DNA from: Flavobacterium sp. CF108
GTDB lineage: Bacteria > Bacteroidota > Bacteroidia > Flavobacteriales > Flavobacteriaceae
NCBI RefSeq assembly: GCF_900129795.1
Contig: NZ_FQWW01000001.1
Span: 930,001 to 994,000, forward strand
Direction of reading: 5' to 3'
Length of the DNA stretch: 64,000 nt
Shown in pieces: positions 48,829 to 58,636 of this stretch (positions are counted from its first letter, which is position 1; each line of letters begins with the position of its first letter). Under the pieces are notes generated by a model, which was given only the letters and a program-made list of their open reading frames with translations, was not told the DNA's origin and ran no database searches. The position numbers were made by a program, and so were the translations under genes.

Positions 48829-50436
48829 TTATTTATGGAAATAAACGTTATCAATATAAATGGTATGACTTCCGCTTGGGTTTCCTGAATAAATAAGCTG
48901 TGCAATATGAGCTCTGGTTGTTAATCCTGTAAAATCACTTAAAGGGATATCCAGACTCACCCATTGTCCTTGTGCCGGAGCGGTAAATTTAAGTTCGTGT
49001 TCTTTATCATCTCCTCCTCCATTGTAAACTCCATTGGCTCCAAAATCAACTAATTTAATTCTGAATTCTGTATAATCTGAAGACCAAACATCTACATGAA
49101 AATGTGTCATTGCAGTCGCATCAATTGTTGCAACTGGCTCAATACCCACAAAATTTAAATCTGAGTATTTTTTAACTGCATTTCCTGCAACAGCTGTTTC
49201 TTCTAATATTGCTGCTGACCAATCTGTACGCCAGGTTTGAACTGCAATATTTGTATACACATCACTAAATAATGAAATAACATTTGCTGCCGGTACAGTT
49301 GGGGTTGGTGCTGCTGTACTTAATGTTTCAACGTCTTTATAGAAATAAATATTATCAATAAATACAGTGCCTCCAGCCCAAGGAGTTCCTACAAATTTCA
49401 ATTGGAAAATATCTGCTACCGTTAATCCCTGACTTGTAAATGCCGAGATTGGAATATCAATACTTGTCCATTGATTTGCTGTAAGGTCTTTTACAACTGG
49501 TTTTTCTCCATTTGTTTTACTAATTAATGAAGTTTCGATTTTTTGTAAATCTGCTGTCCAAACATCCATGTGAATGTAATCCATGCCCGAAACGTCAACT
49601 GTAACATTATCTGCTAAAGCAATTCCCTGGTAGCTTAATTTGATATAGTTCAACATTTTGTCGCCATTCAAATCAAATTCTGCCCAGCTGCTTCCTTGTC
49701 CTGCTTGTCCCCAATCTGGGAAATAGTTTGTTCCGGCAACATTAGTGTATTTAGAACCGTAAATAGAAATTACATTTCCGGCTGCTCTGTTTGGAGGCGT
49801 TGGTGCCGAAGTTGTTGGGTTAAGAACTAATTTTGCTTCAAACTCCTGAGATTTTTCAGTTGTTTTAATTGCAGCACTTTTTGAAACCACACGAATTGTG
49901 TAAACTCCAGCTTGCTGATATGTATACGAAACTGATTCTCCGTTATTTGCTGTAAGCGGATCTGGTTTTCCTGCTTCTCCAAAATAAACATCGTAAAACA
50001 ATGCAAAATCTGCTGTTGCTTTTACGGTTACTTTTTTAGAAACCGATAAATCATTTGTTATTACCACTACTAAATTTTCCGGAGCTTTAAACGAAACTAA
50101 AACCTCTTGTGTTACTTCGGTTTTTTTTCCTGTAATTCCCATTGCAATAATTTTGCTTTGGTAAGTTCCTTCTTTATAAACGTGTGTTACGGTTCCTCCA
50201 GAAGGAAAATAATCAGATTCTGGCGATCCGTCTCCGTAATTTATTTTGTATTGTGTTACTCCTTCTCCTTTTGGTAAAAAAGTTACTTTACCGGAGTTAT
50301 CCTGAGTTACAGTGGTCAGAGCAGATATGTTTTCGGGTGCGCTAACACCTTCTAAATCAATATTGCTGTCATCGCTTGAACAGCTAAAGAATAGCGCTAA
50401 AACGACAAGACTTAATATATAATGTAATTTTTTCAT
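48829..50436 (-). CDS. surface glycan-binding lipoprotein with duplicated C-terminal domain
   Basis: The 535-residue lipoprotein (signal VVLALFFSCSSDD) sits directly after SusD, where SusE/SusF-like surface glycan-binding proteins are found. Two Ig/PKD-like modules (about 30-205, with YKINYGDGSPESDYFPSGG) precede two tandem domains of about 155 residues. These begin NVISIYGSKYTNV (near 218) and NVISLFSDVYTNI (near 385) and end VFIDNIYFYKD and IYIDNVYFHK. The pair looks like an internal duplication of a carbohydrate-binding beta-sandwich. Glucan capture is inferred from context. Confidence 0.78.
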   Translation of the reverse strand: MKKLHYILSLVVLALFFSCSSDDSNIDLEGVSAPENISALTTVTQDNSGKVTFLPKGEGVTQYKINYGDGSPESDYFPSGGTVTHVYKEGTYQSKIIAMGITGKKTEVTQEVLVSFKAPENLVVVITNDLSVSKKVTVKATADFALFYDVYFGEAGKPDPLTANNGESVSYTYQQAGVYTIRVVSKSAAIKTTEKSQEFEAKLVLNPTTSAPTPPNRAAGNVISIYGSKYTNVAGTNYFPDWGQAGQGSSWAEFDLNGDKMLNYIKLSYQGIALADNVTVDVSGMDYIHMDVWTADLQKIETSLISKTNGEKPVVKDLTANQWTSIDIPISAFTSQGLTVADIFQLKFVGTPWAGGTVFIDNIYFYKDVETLSTAAPTPTVPAANVISLFSDVYTNIAVQTWRTDWSAAILEETAVAGNAVKKYSDLNFVGIEPVATIDATAMTHFHVDVWSSDYTEFRIKLVDFGANGVYNGGGDDKEHELKFTAPAQGQWVSLDIPLSDFTGLTTRAHIAQLIYSGNPSGSHTIYIDNVYFHK

Positions 50437-50448
50437 AATAGTATTTTT

Positions 50449-51948
50449 TTAATATCCAGGATTTTGCGACCAGTTACCGTTTGCGAATTGAATTTCTTCT
50501 ATTGGAAGTGGAAATAGTTCGTTTTTGTTTGCCGAAAATCCAGGGATTGTTCCAACAGCTTTACCAGTTCTTACTAAATCAAAGAAACGATGTCCTTCTC
50601 CAAAAAGTTCTACTCTTCTTTCTGCCCAGATAAAATCTGTAAGGGCAGCTCCAGAAGCCGTTACATTATGGTTATTATCTCCAAAAGCACGGGCTCTAAC
50701 AAGGTTTAAATATGTTCTTGCTTTTCCGTCATCAATTGCGCCTCTGTTGTAAGCTTCTGCAGCCATTAAAAGAACGTCTGCATAACGAATTGATCTATAA
50801 TTATTTGGATTTGTTAAATTCAAATCTCCCTGTGCATTTGAACTTCTTTTTCTTGGAATATATTTTCTATTGAAGAAACCTGTGTCTTCATTTCCTTTTC
50901 CGTAGCTAACTCCTTTTCCATTATCATAATTAGCATTTGCAGCAGCAAAAGCAGCGATGTCTAAAATAGCTACATCTTTACGTCTGTCTCCTACTTCAAA
51001 AGCATCTGCACCTTCCTGAGTTGGTACATTAAAACTAAATCCTGAAGAGAAAAGAGGTCCTGAAAAATTTCTAACGCCGCTAAAACCTACCGCTACGTTA
51101 CCTTCACTACATTGTAAACATCCAAATCCGGCACCTTCAGTATCTGTGTATTGTACTTCAAAAACAGATTCTGCTCCGTTTTCTCCGTCCATTTCAAATA
51201 TTGAATTATAATCTGTTACTAAAGAATATTTTCCTGAAGTAATTACAGATTCTAGTACCGTTGCTGCCTGTGTAAATTTATTTTGATATAAGTATGCTTT
51301 TCCCAATAATGCCTGAGCAGCAGTTTTAGTTGCACGGCCTTTTTGAGATGCATTTGGTGCTAAATTAGCCGATGCGAAAATTAAATCAGCTTCAATTGAA
51401 GCATACACTTCCTGAACTGATGAACGCGGTATCGTTTTTTCATCTCCAATTTTAAATCTCGCATCGCCTTTCATTGGTATGCCACCAAACCATTTTACTA
51501 ATTCAAACTGGTAATATGCTCTAAGAAAACGCGCTTCGGCAATAACTTGAGTTTTCTCTGGAAAATCTGTTTTATCTTGAAATTCAAGAATATAATTGGC
51601 TCTTTGAACTCCTGCAAACATCCAGTTCCAGATATCTCTTAAATTGCTGTTTACCGGCGTTTGGATCATATCATCAATTTGCTGAAACCCAATAACGTCT
51701 GTAGGGCTTTCTCCTCCACATAAAGTATTATCTGAAGCAATTTCTCCTAATAATACATTTACATAAGAAGCCTGAAGCAAATCGTAAGCTGCAATCAAAG
51801 CCTGATCGTAATCTGCTTTTGAATTAAAATAGTTTTCAGAATCGATAGAATATTCTGGTTTAGGATCTACAAACTCATCCGAACATGAAATACTTATGGT
51901 CGAAAACAGAGCAAGAGTTATAACGGTTGTAAAGAAATATTTTTTCAT
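50449..51948 (-). CDS. SusD/RagB family glycan-binding lipoprotein
   Basis: The 499-residue lipoprotein has the signal TLALFSTISISCSDEF. SusD hallmarks are NYFNSKADYDQALIAAYD, ARFLRAYYQFELVKWFGGIP, the TPR-like helices around 200-240, RSIRYADVLLMAAEAYNRG and the C-terminal GEGHRFFDLVRTGKA. It forms the lid over the adjacent SusC barrel and delivers oligosaccharides into it. It begins 11 nt after the susC stop and precedes the glycan-binding protein gene by 12 nt. Confidence 0.95.
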   Translation of the reverse strand: MKKYFFTTVITLALFSTISISCSDEFVDPKPEYSIDSENYFNSKADYDQALIAAYDLLQASYVNVLLGEIASDNTLCGGESPTDVIGFQQIDDMIQTPVNSNLRDIWNWMFAGVQRANYILEFQDKTDFPEKTQVIAEARFLRAYYQFELVKWFGGIPMKGDARFKIGDEKTIPRSSVQEVYASIEADLIFASANLAPNASQKGRATKTAAQALLGKAYLYQNKFTQAATVLESVITSGKYSLVTDYNSIFEMDGENGAESVFEVQYTDTEGAGFGCLQCSEGNVAVGFSGVRNFSGPLFSSGFSFNVPTQEGADAFEVGDRRKDVAILDIAAFAAANANYDNGKGVSYGKGNEDTGFFNRKYIPRKRSSNAQGDLNLTNPNNYRSIRYADVLLMAAEAYNRGAIDDGKARTYLNLVRARAFGDNNHNVTASGAALTDFIWAERRVELFGEGHRFFDLVRTGKAVGTIPGFSANKNELFPLPIEEIQFANGNWSQNPGY

Positions 51949-51959
51949 TTTAATTGAAA

Positions 51960-54900
51960 TTAAAAATTAATGTTTAGCCCCATTAAATAGGTTCTTGGAA
52001 TTGGGTAGAATCCGTAATCGATTCCTCCGCCAATTGGTGCGCCACTTGAAGCTCCCGGATCAAAACCTTTGTATTTAGTAAAGGTGTATAGGTTATTTAC
52101 TCCTGCATAAAGTCTTAATTTTGTGATTCCTGCTTTTTGAGCAACACTTGGATTAAGAGAATATCCTAACTGAACATTCTGAATTCTGAAGTATGAAGCA
52201 TCTTCAACAAAATAGCTGGAAAGTACATTGTTTGATGTTGCACCGGTTGTAACTCTTGGTGTAGAGTTTGTAGAACCTTCGCCTGTCCATCTGTCTAAAA
52301 CATAATTTAAACGATTAGCATCAGAAAGTGTTCTTTCGTAGTTACGAATCATATCGTTTCCAATTGAAGCAAAAGTAAAAACTGCAAAATCTAAGTTTTT
52401 ATAGTTTAATTGAAGATTGAATCCCATTGTTGCATCCGGAATTGGGTCTCCAATGTTAGTTTTATCTTTTGTATCAATTACACCGTCTCCATTTACATCA
52501 ACATAACGAAGATCTCCAGGTGCAGCATTTGCTCCTAAAGCCAATTGTGATGGATGAGCATCCACTTCGGCTTGATTTTGGAAAATTCCATCTGTTTTAT
52601 ATCCGTAAAAATATCCTAATGGTTTTCCTATTTCCATACGAGCAGCCAGCGGCTGTCCTACTCCAAAATTACCATTTTCAATAAATCCTGTTCCGTTGTT
52701 TACTTCCAGAACTTCGTTTTTAAGGAAAGTAACATTGTAACCTACACTAAATGAAAATGAATCTGAAAATTTGTCTTTATAGTCGATCGCAAATTCAAAA
52801 CCTTTATTTCTAACAGATCCTGCATTTAAAGTTGGAGCACTTGCGCCCGGCGCACCCGTACCTGTAATTCCTGAAACCGGAATATTTTGAATCAATAAAT
52901 CTTTTCTGGTATCGATGAAATAATCGGCAACGATGAAAACTTTATCATTTAAAACTTTTAAATCTAAACCAACATCAAATTTTTCTGCTTCTTCCCATTT
53001 CAAATCCGGGTTTGGAACTTGTCCTCCTGCCGTTCCATTAACTAAAGAACCATCAAAAACATACGTTGCTTCTCCATTTAAAAGTCCTAAATAACCATAA
53101 TTCGGGATTTGGTCATTTCCTAACGTTCCGTAACTAGCTCTTAACTTTATAAAACTAATTGCTTTTGGCTGTCCGAAGAATTCTTCTTCAGAAATTACCC
53201 AACCACCTGTAACTGATGGAAAGTATCCTACTTTATTTCCTGGCCCAAATTTGGTAGAAGAATCACGACGGATCATCCCAGACAATAAATATTTCTTTTT
53301 GTAATCATACTGCAGTCTTCCAAAATAAGACAATCTTCTTTGATCGTAAACATATGAGCTGTTTGTCAACGTTTCTGAAACTCCTTTTGTTAAAGAAATA
53401 TCTGCAAATTCCCAAGAGTTATTTGGTACATCAAAACCAGTTGCAGTGAGTCCGTTACCCCATTCTTTAAAAATAGTAGTACCAATTGTTCCTGTAATAT
53501 TGTGAGATTCTCCAATTTGTGTAGTGTAATTACCAAAAAGGTCAAATGAATAGTTGTTATCATTTACAGCTCCCTGAGTTACAGAACTTCTTTGAACGTC
53601 AAATACTTTTCCGCCATAACTGATTTGTTTTGCAAAAGTTTTTGATTCGCTGTTTGAAGTATTAAAACCTATTGAACTTGAAAGTGTAAATCCTTTGAAA
53701 ATTTTATAATCTAAACCAAAGTTTCCGTTCAGTTTTTTATAATTGTAGTCATTATAAGTATTGGCAATCTGCGCAAGCGGATTTATAATTTCATTACCTA
53801 AACCTGTTGTACTTGGCACTAAAGCAAATTGGCCATTTGCATCATAAGGTTTTAATGTTGCAGGAACGTTAAGTGCATTAAACAATACAGAACCCAATCC
53901 GTTTTCGTTTAACGTTCTTCTTGTAAAATAAGTGTAAATAACGTTTGTTCTCAATTTGAATTTATCGCTTAAATCAGCACTCAAACCAAGTCTTGCTGTA
54001 TTTCTTAAGAAACCAGATTTGTCTCCTCCTACAATTCCTTCCTGATCTAAGTGAGACCCACTAATAGAATACGTGATTTTATCAGAACCTCCGGTAATCG
54101 TTAAATCATTATTGATGATAGGTGCTCCTTTTTGAAAAACTTCTTTCTGCCAGTCTGTACCTGATCCTAAACCAGAAACATTTGGATAAGGAAGCGGTCG
54201 TCCTCCATTTGCATAACTTTCATTTAATAAAAGTGCATATTCAGTAGCGTTTAGAGTTGGTAATTTTCTAGATGTTTCCTGAAATCCTGCATAACTGTTA
54301 AATGAAACTTTTGTTTTAGTATTTTTTTTACCCATTTTGGTTGTTACCAAAATGATTCCGTTTGCACCAATTGTTCCGTAGATAGCAGCCTGGGCATCTT
54401 TTAAAACGGTAATGGTTTCTATATCATTCGGATTCAAAAGTCCAAAATCTCCCACATAACCGTCGATAATAGCAGTTGGTGCATTTTGTCCATTTGTAGC
54501 GATACCACGAATACGAATATCCAGCGGCGCTCCCGGCGCTCCTGACTGCGTCGTTACGTTTACACCAGAAATTGTTCCCTGTAAAGCCTGTTCAATACGA
54601 GTAGGTTTTAAAACATCGAGTGTTTTACTGTCAACAACAGACACAGCTCCGGTAACTTCTCTTTTTTTCTGGCTGCCGTAACCAATAACAACGACTTCAT
54701 CAAGCGATTTTGCATCGTCGGCCATTTTTACAGCCATCTTAGTTCCAGAAACTACAACTTCTTGGGTTCTGTAGCCTATATAACTGAAAACAACTGAAGA
54801 TCCTTTTGGAACTCCGGTTAATTTAAAAGATCCGTCAAAATCTGTGGTTGTGCTTTGAGACGAACTTTTAACTTTTACATTAACGCCAGGCAATGCTAAG

Positions 54901-54998
54901 CCTGAGCCATCTACTACCGTTCCGGTTACATCAATAGATTGCGCAAAGGCAAATGATGTACACAGTGATAGTACAATTAGTAATAATTTAGATTTCAT
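51960..54998 (-). CDS. SusC/RagA family TonB-linked outer membrane transporter
   Basis: This is a 1012-residue SusC-type receptor: signal peptide (LLLIVLSLCTSFAFAQ), carboxypeptidase regulatory-like domain (VTGTVVDGSGLALPGVNVKV), SusC signature DEVVVIGYGSQKKREVTGAV, plug (IRIRGIATNGQNAPTAIIDG) and a long barrel ending YPIPRTYLMGLNINF. It imports oligosaccharides, here probably beta-glucan fragments, with SusD. It is the first structural gene of the locus and lies 241 nt from the start of the neighbouring regulator's coding end; both run leftward. Confidence 0.95.
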   Translation of the reverse strand: MKSKLLLIVLSLCTSFAFAQSIDVTGTVVDGSGLALPGVNVKVKSSSQSTTTDFDGSFKLTGVPKGSSVVFSYIGYRTQEVVVSGTKMAVKMADDAKSLDEVVVIGYGSQKKREVTGAVSVVDSKTLDVLKPTRIEQALQGTISGVNVTTQSGAPGAPLDIRIRGIATNGQNAPTAIIDGYVGDFGLLNPNDIETITVLKDAQAAIYGTIGANGIILVTTKMGKKNTKTKVSFNSYAGFQETSRKLPTLNATEYALLLNESYANGGRPLPYPNVSGLGSGTDWQKEVFQKGAPIINNDLTITGGSDKITYSISGSHLDQEGIVGGDKSGFLRNTARLGLSADLSDKFKLRTNVIYTYFTRRTLNENGLGSVLFNALNVPATLKPYDANGQFALVPSTTGLGNEIINPLAQIANTYNDYNYKKLNGNFGLDYKIFKGFTLSSSIGFNTSNSESKTFAKQISYGGKVFDVQRSSVTQGAVNDNNYSFDLFGNYTTQIGESHNITGTIGTTIFKEWGNGLTATGFDVPNNSWEFADISLTKGVSETLTNSSYVYDQRRLSYFGRLQYDYKKKYLLSGMIRRDSSTKFGPGNKVGYFPSVTGGWVISEEEFFGQPKAISFIKLRASYGTLGNDQIPNYGYLGLLNGEATYVFDGSLVNGTAGGQVPNPDLKWEEAEKFDVGLDLKVLNDKVFIVADYFIDTRKDLLIQNIPVSGITGTGAPGASAPTLNAGSVRNKGFEFAIDYKDKFSDSFSFSVGYNVTFLKNEVLEVNNGTGFIENGNFGVGQPLAARMEIGKPLGYFYGYKTDGIFQNQAEVDAHPSQLALGANAAPGDLRYVDVNGDGVIDTKDKTNIGDPIPDATMGFNLQLNYKNLDFAVFTFASIGNDMIRNYERTLSDANRLNYVLDRWTGEGSTNSTPRVTTGATSNNVLSSYFVEDASYFRIQNVQLGYSLNPSVAQKAGITKLRLYAGVNNLYTFTKYKGFDPGASSGAPIGGGIDYGFYPIPRTYLMGLNINF

Positions 54999-55239
54999 AA
55001 TTAGTTAGTTTTTATTGAAAGTTAAATTTATCTGTTCCCTTTATGAAAACGATAAAATTAACCTCAACAAAAAACATACATCATAAAAAAATCTAGTCTT
55101 AATTCAGGATATCATAAAATAAACCGCCGTATAACTATAATTTATGAATGTTAATTTTCTTAACATTTCCACTGCAATTTCCCAACAAAAGCATAATGTT
55201 GTGGTAATGTATAGTTTTTTTAAACGATTTTTAGAATTC

Positions 55240-58041
55240 CTATACAGCAAGAATATATTCTACTAAACCGATTTCGTGCTGCAAATCCATTTTCTTACGC
55301 AAACGATACCTTTTTATCTCAACACTTCGAACTGAAATATTAAACATGGGAGCTATTTCCTTTGATGAAAGATTCAATCTCAAGTAAGCGCATAAACGAA
55401 GATCATTTGGCGTTAAGGCCGGATGCATTTGTTTTATTCTTTTTAGGAAATCTTTATCGGCACTATCAAAAGCTTCTTTAAAAATTTTCCAGGAATCTTC
55501 CTCTGTAATGTTTTTATTAATGGTACTAATTACAGATTTGATATTTGAACTGTCATTTTGAGATGTTTTCTTTAAATCTTCTTTAATAAAAGCCAGCAAT
55601 TCGTTTTTACTATTTAAACTCATTGTCGAAACCGCCAGTTCACGGTTTTTATTATCAACGTCCTGCGAAAGCTGTTCATTTCGAAGCTTCATTAACTGCT
55701 GTTCGTTTTCTAGTTCCTGAATCTCCAGTAAAAGGTTATTTTCTTCAATCAGTTTTTCTTTTTGCTTTTGATAATAATTTCGATATGCTTTATTAATAAA
55801 GTATGCCATTGCCAAAATCAAAAGGAAATAAACAAAACAAGCTAAATTGGTCAAATACCAAGGTTTTAAAACTACAAATGTATATACAGCCGTGTTTTGC
55901 AAAATTGTATTGGCATATTTTGCCCTGACTCTAAAGGTGTATTTTCCCGGCGAAAGGTTTTTAAAATTTATTGTCGCCTTTGTACTCCACTCGCTCCAGT
56001 CGTCCTGAAAGCCTTCTAATAAATATTGATATTCAGAGTTGATGTATTTATTGTATTCCGGAACGGTATAATTAAGCGTAATGTTATTTTCATCAGAATC
56101 AAAACTGCCTTCACTTTGAATGCCGACATTTTTAAACGTTTCGTTTTGTTTGTTTATCAATATATCAGTAATAAAAACATCGTAATTTTTAAAACTTAAA
56201 TCGTCGATATTTAAGGTATAATAACCATCTGTTGTACCAATTAAATAAGTTGATTTTGAAATTTGGGTAATATTTTCATATCCTAACATCGAATTTGTTA
56301 AAGAGGAAGGAATAGGAATTATATTTTGCTTTAATTGATTGCTCAATTTACTGGCAGAAAAATAATGAATGTAGTTTTTAGAAAACAACCAGATTTTATT
56401 CGAATGATCTACAATTAATTTACCCGATGTATATTCGTCTTTTTCAAAAATCGAACTTAATACGGTATCTTTTTCAAACTGTCTTGTTTTAGGATTTAAT
56501 TTGAAAATCCCGCCTTTGTAGGCATAATAAATTGAATTATTAAAAGTGGTCAAACTGGCGCTGATTCCTTTTTCCGGCGATTTGTAGGTATAAAAATCAT
56601 GTGTTTTTAAAAGCGTTTTATCGAGTTTTAGTCTAAAAATTCCTTTGTATTCGTGACTTATGTAAACATCCAGATTCTTTGTAATTTCAAAATATCGCGA
56701 TGAATAATCAAAACCCTGAATTTTGTTTTTAAAAACCCACTGATTGTTTACTTTCTCTAAAACCGAAAGTCCGTAATAATTCCCTTGAATTAATTGATTT
56801 TTATTTATTGGAGAAGGTTCAAACTTCCAGGTTCCTGAACCCGAAAATATACTTCTTGCCGAATCATTTGTAACTATAAAAGTTCCCGAATCGTGTCCGC
56901 AAAAAAGTGTATTATCATATGTAAACAGTGACCAAACCTGCCCTTTTGTTCCGTTTATAAATTTGAATTCAGTATTACTCTGCGTTCGTTTACAAAACAA
57001 TCCCTGATTTGTTCCAATGTAAAGCATTCCGTTAAAAACTGCCGATGCATAAACGGTTCCTAAAACGCCCGTATCGTCTGTAAAACTGTGTACCGGTGAT
57101 TGAATATTGATGCAGTTAATTCCGTTATCTAATCCAACCCATAAATTTTGATCTTTATCTTCAAAAAGTGATAAAGCCGTATTATTACTTAAACCTTTAC
57201 TCTGCGTAAGATGATATTTTAGTTTTCCGCTATTTGATAAAATAAAAACTCCGTTTGAAACCGTTCCCAAAGCAAAACTGCCATCCTGAAGACGCTGACT
57301 GCTGTAAACAAAACTTGATTTTAACTCTGCATCTACATCTGTAGCAACTCTCGTTAGAGAATTCCCTGTCAGTTTATAAATCCCATCCAGCTGCGTTTGA
57401 ATAAGCAAACCATCATCTGTCGTAAAAACATTCGCAATTGTAAATTTCTTTAGAGTTGCATTATCTGAAACTAATTTTGCTCTTCCACTTTCAATTTCAA
57501 AAAGTCCTTCTTTAATAGTTTGAAAATAAATAGCATTTTTTGCCGAAAATGACTTTATAACACCATTTTTGGGGGCGATGATATTAAATTTTCTGTTTTT
57601 AGTATCATAGATATAAATTCTGTTTAAGGATTGAAACAGAATCCATTCATCGTATTTTAAGATATTCCAAAACTGTTCATCATCTAAAATTTCACTTTTA
57701 ATTTTATCGCTGAGAGATGTGTATTTTAGTTTGCCGTTTTCGTTTCTGGTCCAATAACCAAAATTCATATAACTGCCTGTATATACTTTATTTCCAATCA
57801 CTTTTACAGATCGGATAATAGTTTCATTTGGTCCCGGATACAATTGCCAACTCGTTCCGTTATATTCTAAAAGTCCATCGTTATTAGCAAAATACAAATA
57901 ATTTTCATCGTCCTGCGAAATCATCCAGCTCTGATTTCCGGCTCCATAAACAGATGAAGAATATTTAACAATTGGCGGAAGTTCCTGCGCAAAAAGCAAG
58001 AAATTCATCAAAAATAATAAGGTCGTTAGTTTAGTTTTCAA
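55240..58041 (-). CDS. membrane-spanning propeller/Y_Y_Y/HTH transcriptional regulator
   Basis: The 933-residue protein starts at a TTG: a stop codon lies three codons upstream, and the first ATG would remove most of the signal peptide (TTLLFLMNFLLFAQE). The periplasmic part has two-component-regulator propeller repeats (to about 620, such as LWVGLDNGINCINI) and a Y_Y_Y domain (about 650-725). A transmembrane helix lies at about 728-750, a coiled coil at 760-815, and a C-terminal LuxR-like HTH at about 870-925 (LSSKEIAPMFNISVRSVEIK). It lacks the histidine kinase and receiver domains of hybrid two-component systems. It likely senses glucan fragments and activates the adjacent sus genes directly. 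Confidence 0.88.
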   Translation of the reverse strand: MKTKLTTLLFLMNFLLFAQELPPIVKYSSSVYGAGNQSWMISQDDENYLYFANNDGLLEYNGTSWQLYPGPNETIIRSVKVIGNKVYTGSYMNFGYWTRNENGKLKYTSLSDKIKSEILDDEQFWNILKYDEWILFQSLNRIYIYDTKNRKFNIIAPKNGVIKSFSAKNAIYFQTIKEGLFEIESGRAKLVSDNATLKKFTIANVFTTDDGLLIQTQLDGIYKLTGNSLTRVATDVDAELKSSFVYSSQRLQDGSFALGTVSNGVFILSNSGKLKYHLTQSKGLSNNTALSLFEDKDQNLWVGLDNGINCINIQSPVHSFTDDTGVLGTVYASAVFNGMLYIGTNQGLFCKRTQSNTEFKFINGTKGQVWSLFTYDNTLFCGHDSGTFIVTNDSARSIFSGSGTWKFEPSPINKNQLIQGNYYGLSVLEKVNNQWVFKNKIQGFDYSSRYFEITKNLDVYISHEYKGIFRLKLDKTLLKTHDFYTYKSPEKGISASLTTFNNSIYYAYKGGIFKLNPKTRQFEKDTVLSSIFEKDEYTSGKLIVDHSNKIWLFSKNYIHYFSASKLSNQLKQNIIPIPSSLTNSMLGYENITQISKSTYLIGTTDGYYTLNIDDLSFKNYDVFITDILINKQNETFKNVGIQSEGSFDSDENNITLNYTVPEYNKYINSEYQYLLEGFQDDWSEWSTKATINFKNLSPGKYTFRVRAKYANTILQNTAVYTFVVLKPWYLTNLACFVYFLLILAMAYFINKAYRNYYQKQKEKLIEENNLLLEIQELENEQQLMKLRNEQLSQDVDNKNRELAVSTMSLNSKNELLAFIKEDLKKTSQNDSSNIKSVISTINKNITEEDSWKIFKEAFDSADKDFLKRIKQMHPALTPNDLRLCAYLRLNLSSKEIAPMFNISVRSVEIKRYRLRKKMDLQHEIGLVEYILAV

Positions 58042-58186
58042 ATTTGGTCAGGATATTAAATAATACTAAAACAGTTCTAAAATAGCACATTTTAGAGTGA
58101 AACAATAATTTTTAGTAAAATAAAATCTTTACAAATAACCCGTGATTTTAGCTACGCGAAAACAATTATCATAATATGTCACGCTC

Positions 58187-58487
58187 CAGCGGTTGAAACC
58201 GCTGGCAATGTTTCCTAACAATTTCTCAAAAATAATCAAACATAGCCCGTGGTTTCAACCACGGGAAACCGATTGTGATGATATGCCTTGTGTCACAGCG
58301 GTTGAAACCGCTGGCAATGTTTCCTAACAATTCCGCAAACATATTCAAATATAGCCTGTGGTTTCAACCACGGGAAACAGATCGAGATAATATACTTTGC
58401 ATCCCAGCGGTTGAAACCGCTGGCAATGTTTCCTAACAATTTCTCAAAAATAATCAAACATAGCCCGTGGTTTCAACCACGGGAAAC
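58187..58487. repeat. three tandem copies of a 109-bp double-hairpin unit
   Basis: Each unit has a palindrome CAGCGGTTGAAACCGCTG, a linker of about 40 nt and a second palindrome CCCGTGGTTTCAACCACGGG. Unit starts at 58187, 58296 and 58405 give an exact 109-nt period. A decayed half unit (CCCGTGATTTTAGCTACGCG) lies at about 58139-58158. This fills most of the 595-bp gap between the regulator and uvrA. Confidence 0.95.
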
Positions 58488-58610
58488 GTATTGTAATGAG
58501 ATAAGCTTATATTACCAATAGTTCAAATACCTTCTTTAATCAAAACCAAACATGGTAATTCTGTTAAGATTTGGAACAATATCCTTAACAAAACTCTATT
58601 CAAAATTGAT

Positions 58611-58618
58611 TACTTTTG
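58611..58618 (+). promoter_or_regulatory. -7 element of uvrA
   Basis: TACTTTTG matches TAnnTTTG and ends 18 nt before the ATG at 58637. Confidence 0.45.
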
Positions 58619-58636
58619 TAAAAATTGACTTTTTTT

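Noticed and set aside
58187..58487. Possible CRISPR array
   Set aside because: The whole 109-nt period is repeated, including the would-be spacers, each unit has two different palindromes, and no cas gene is nearby.
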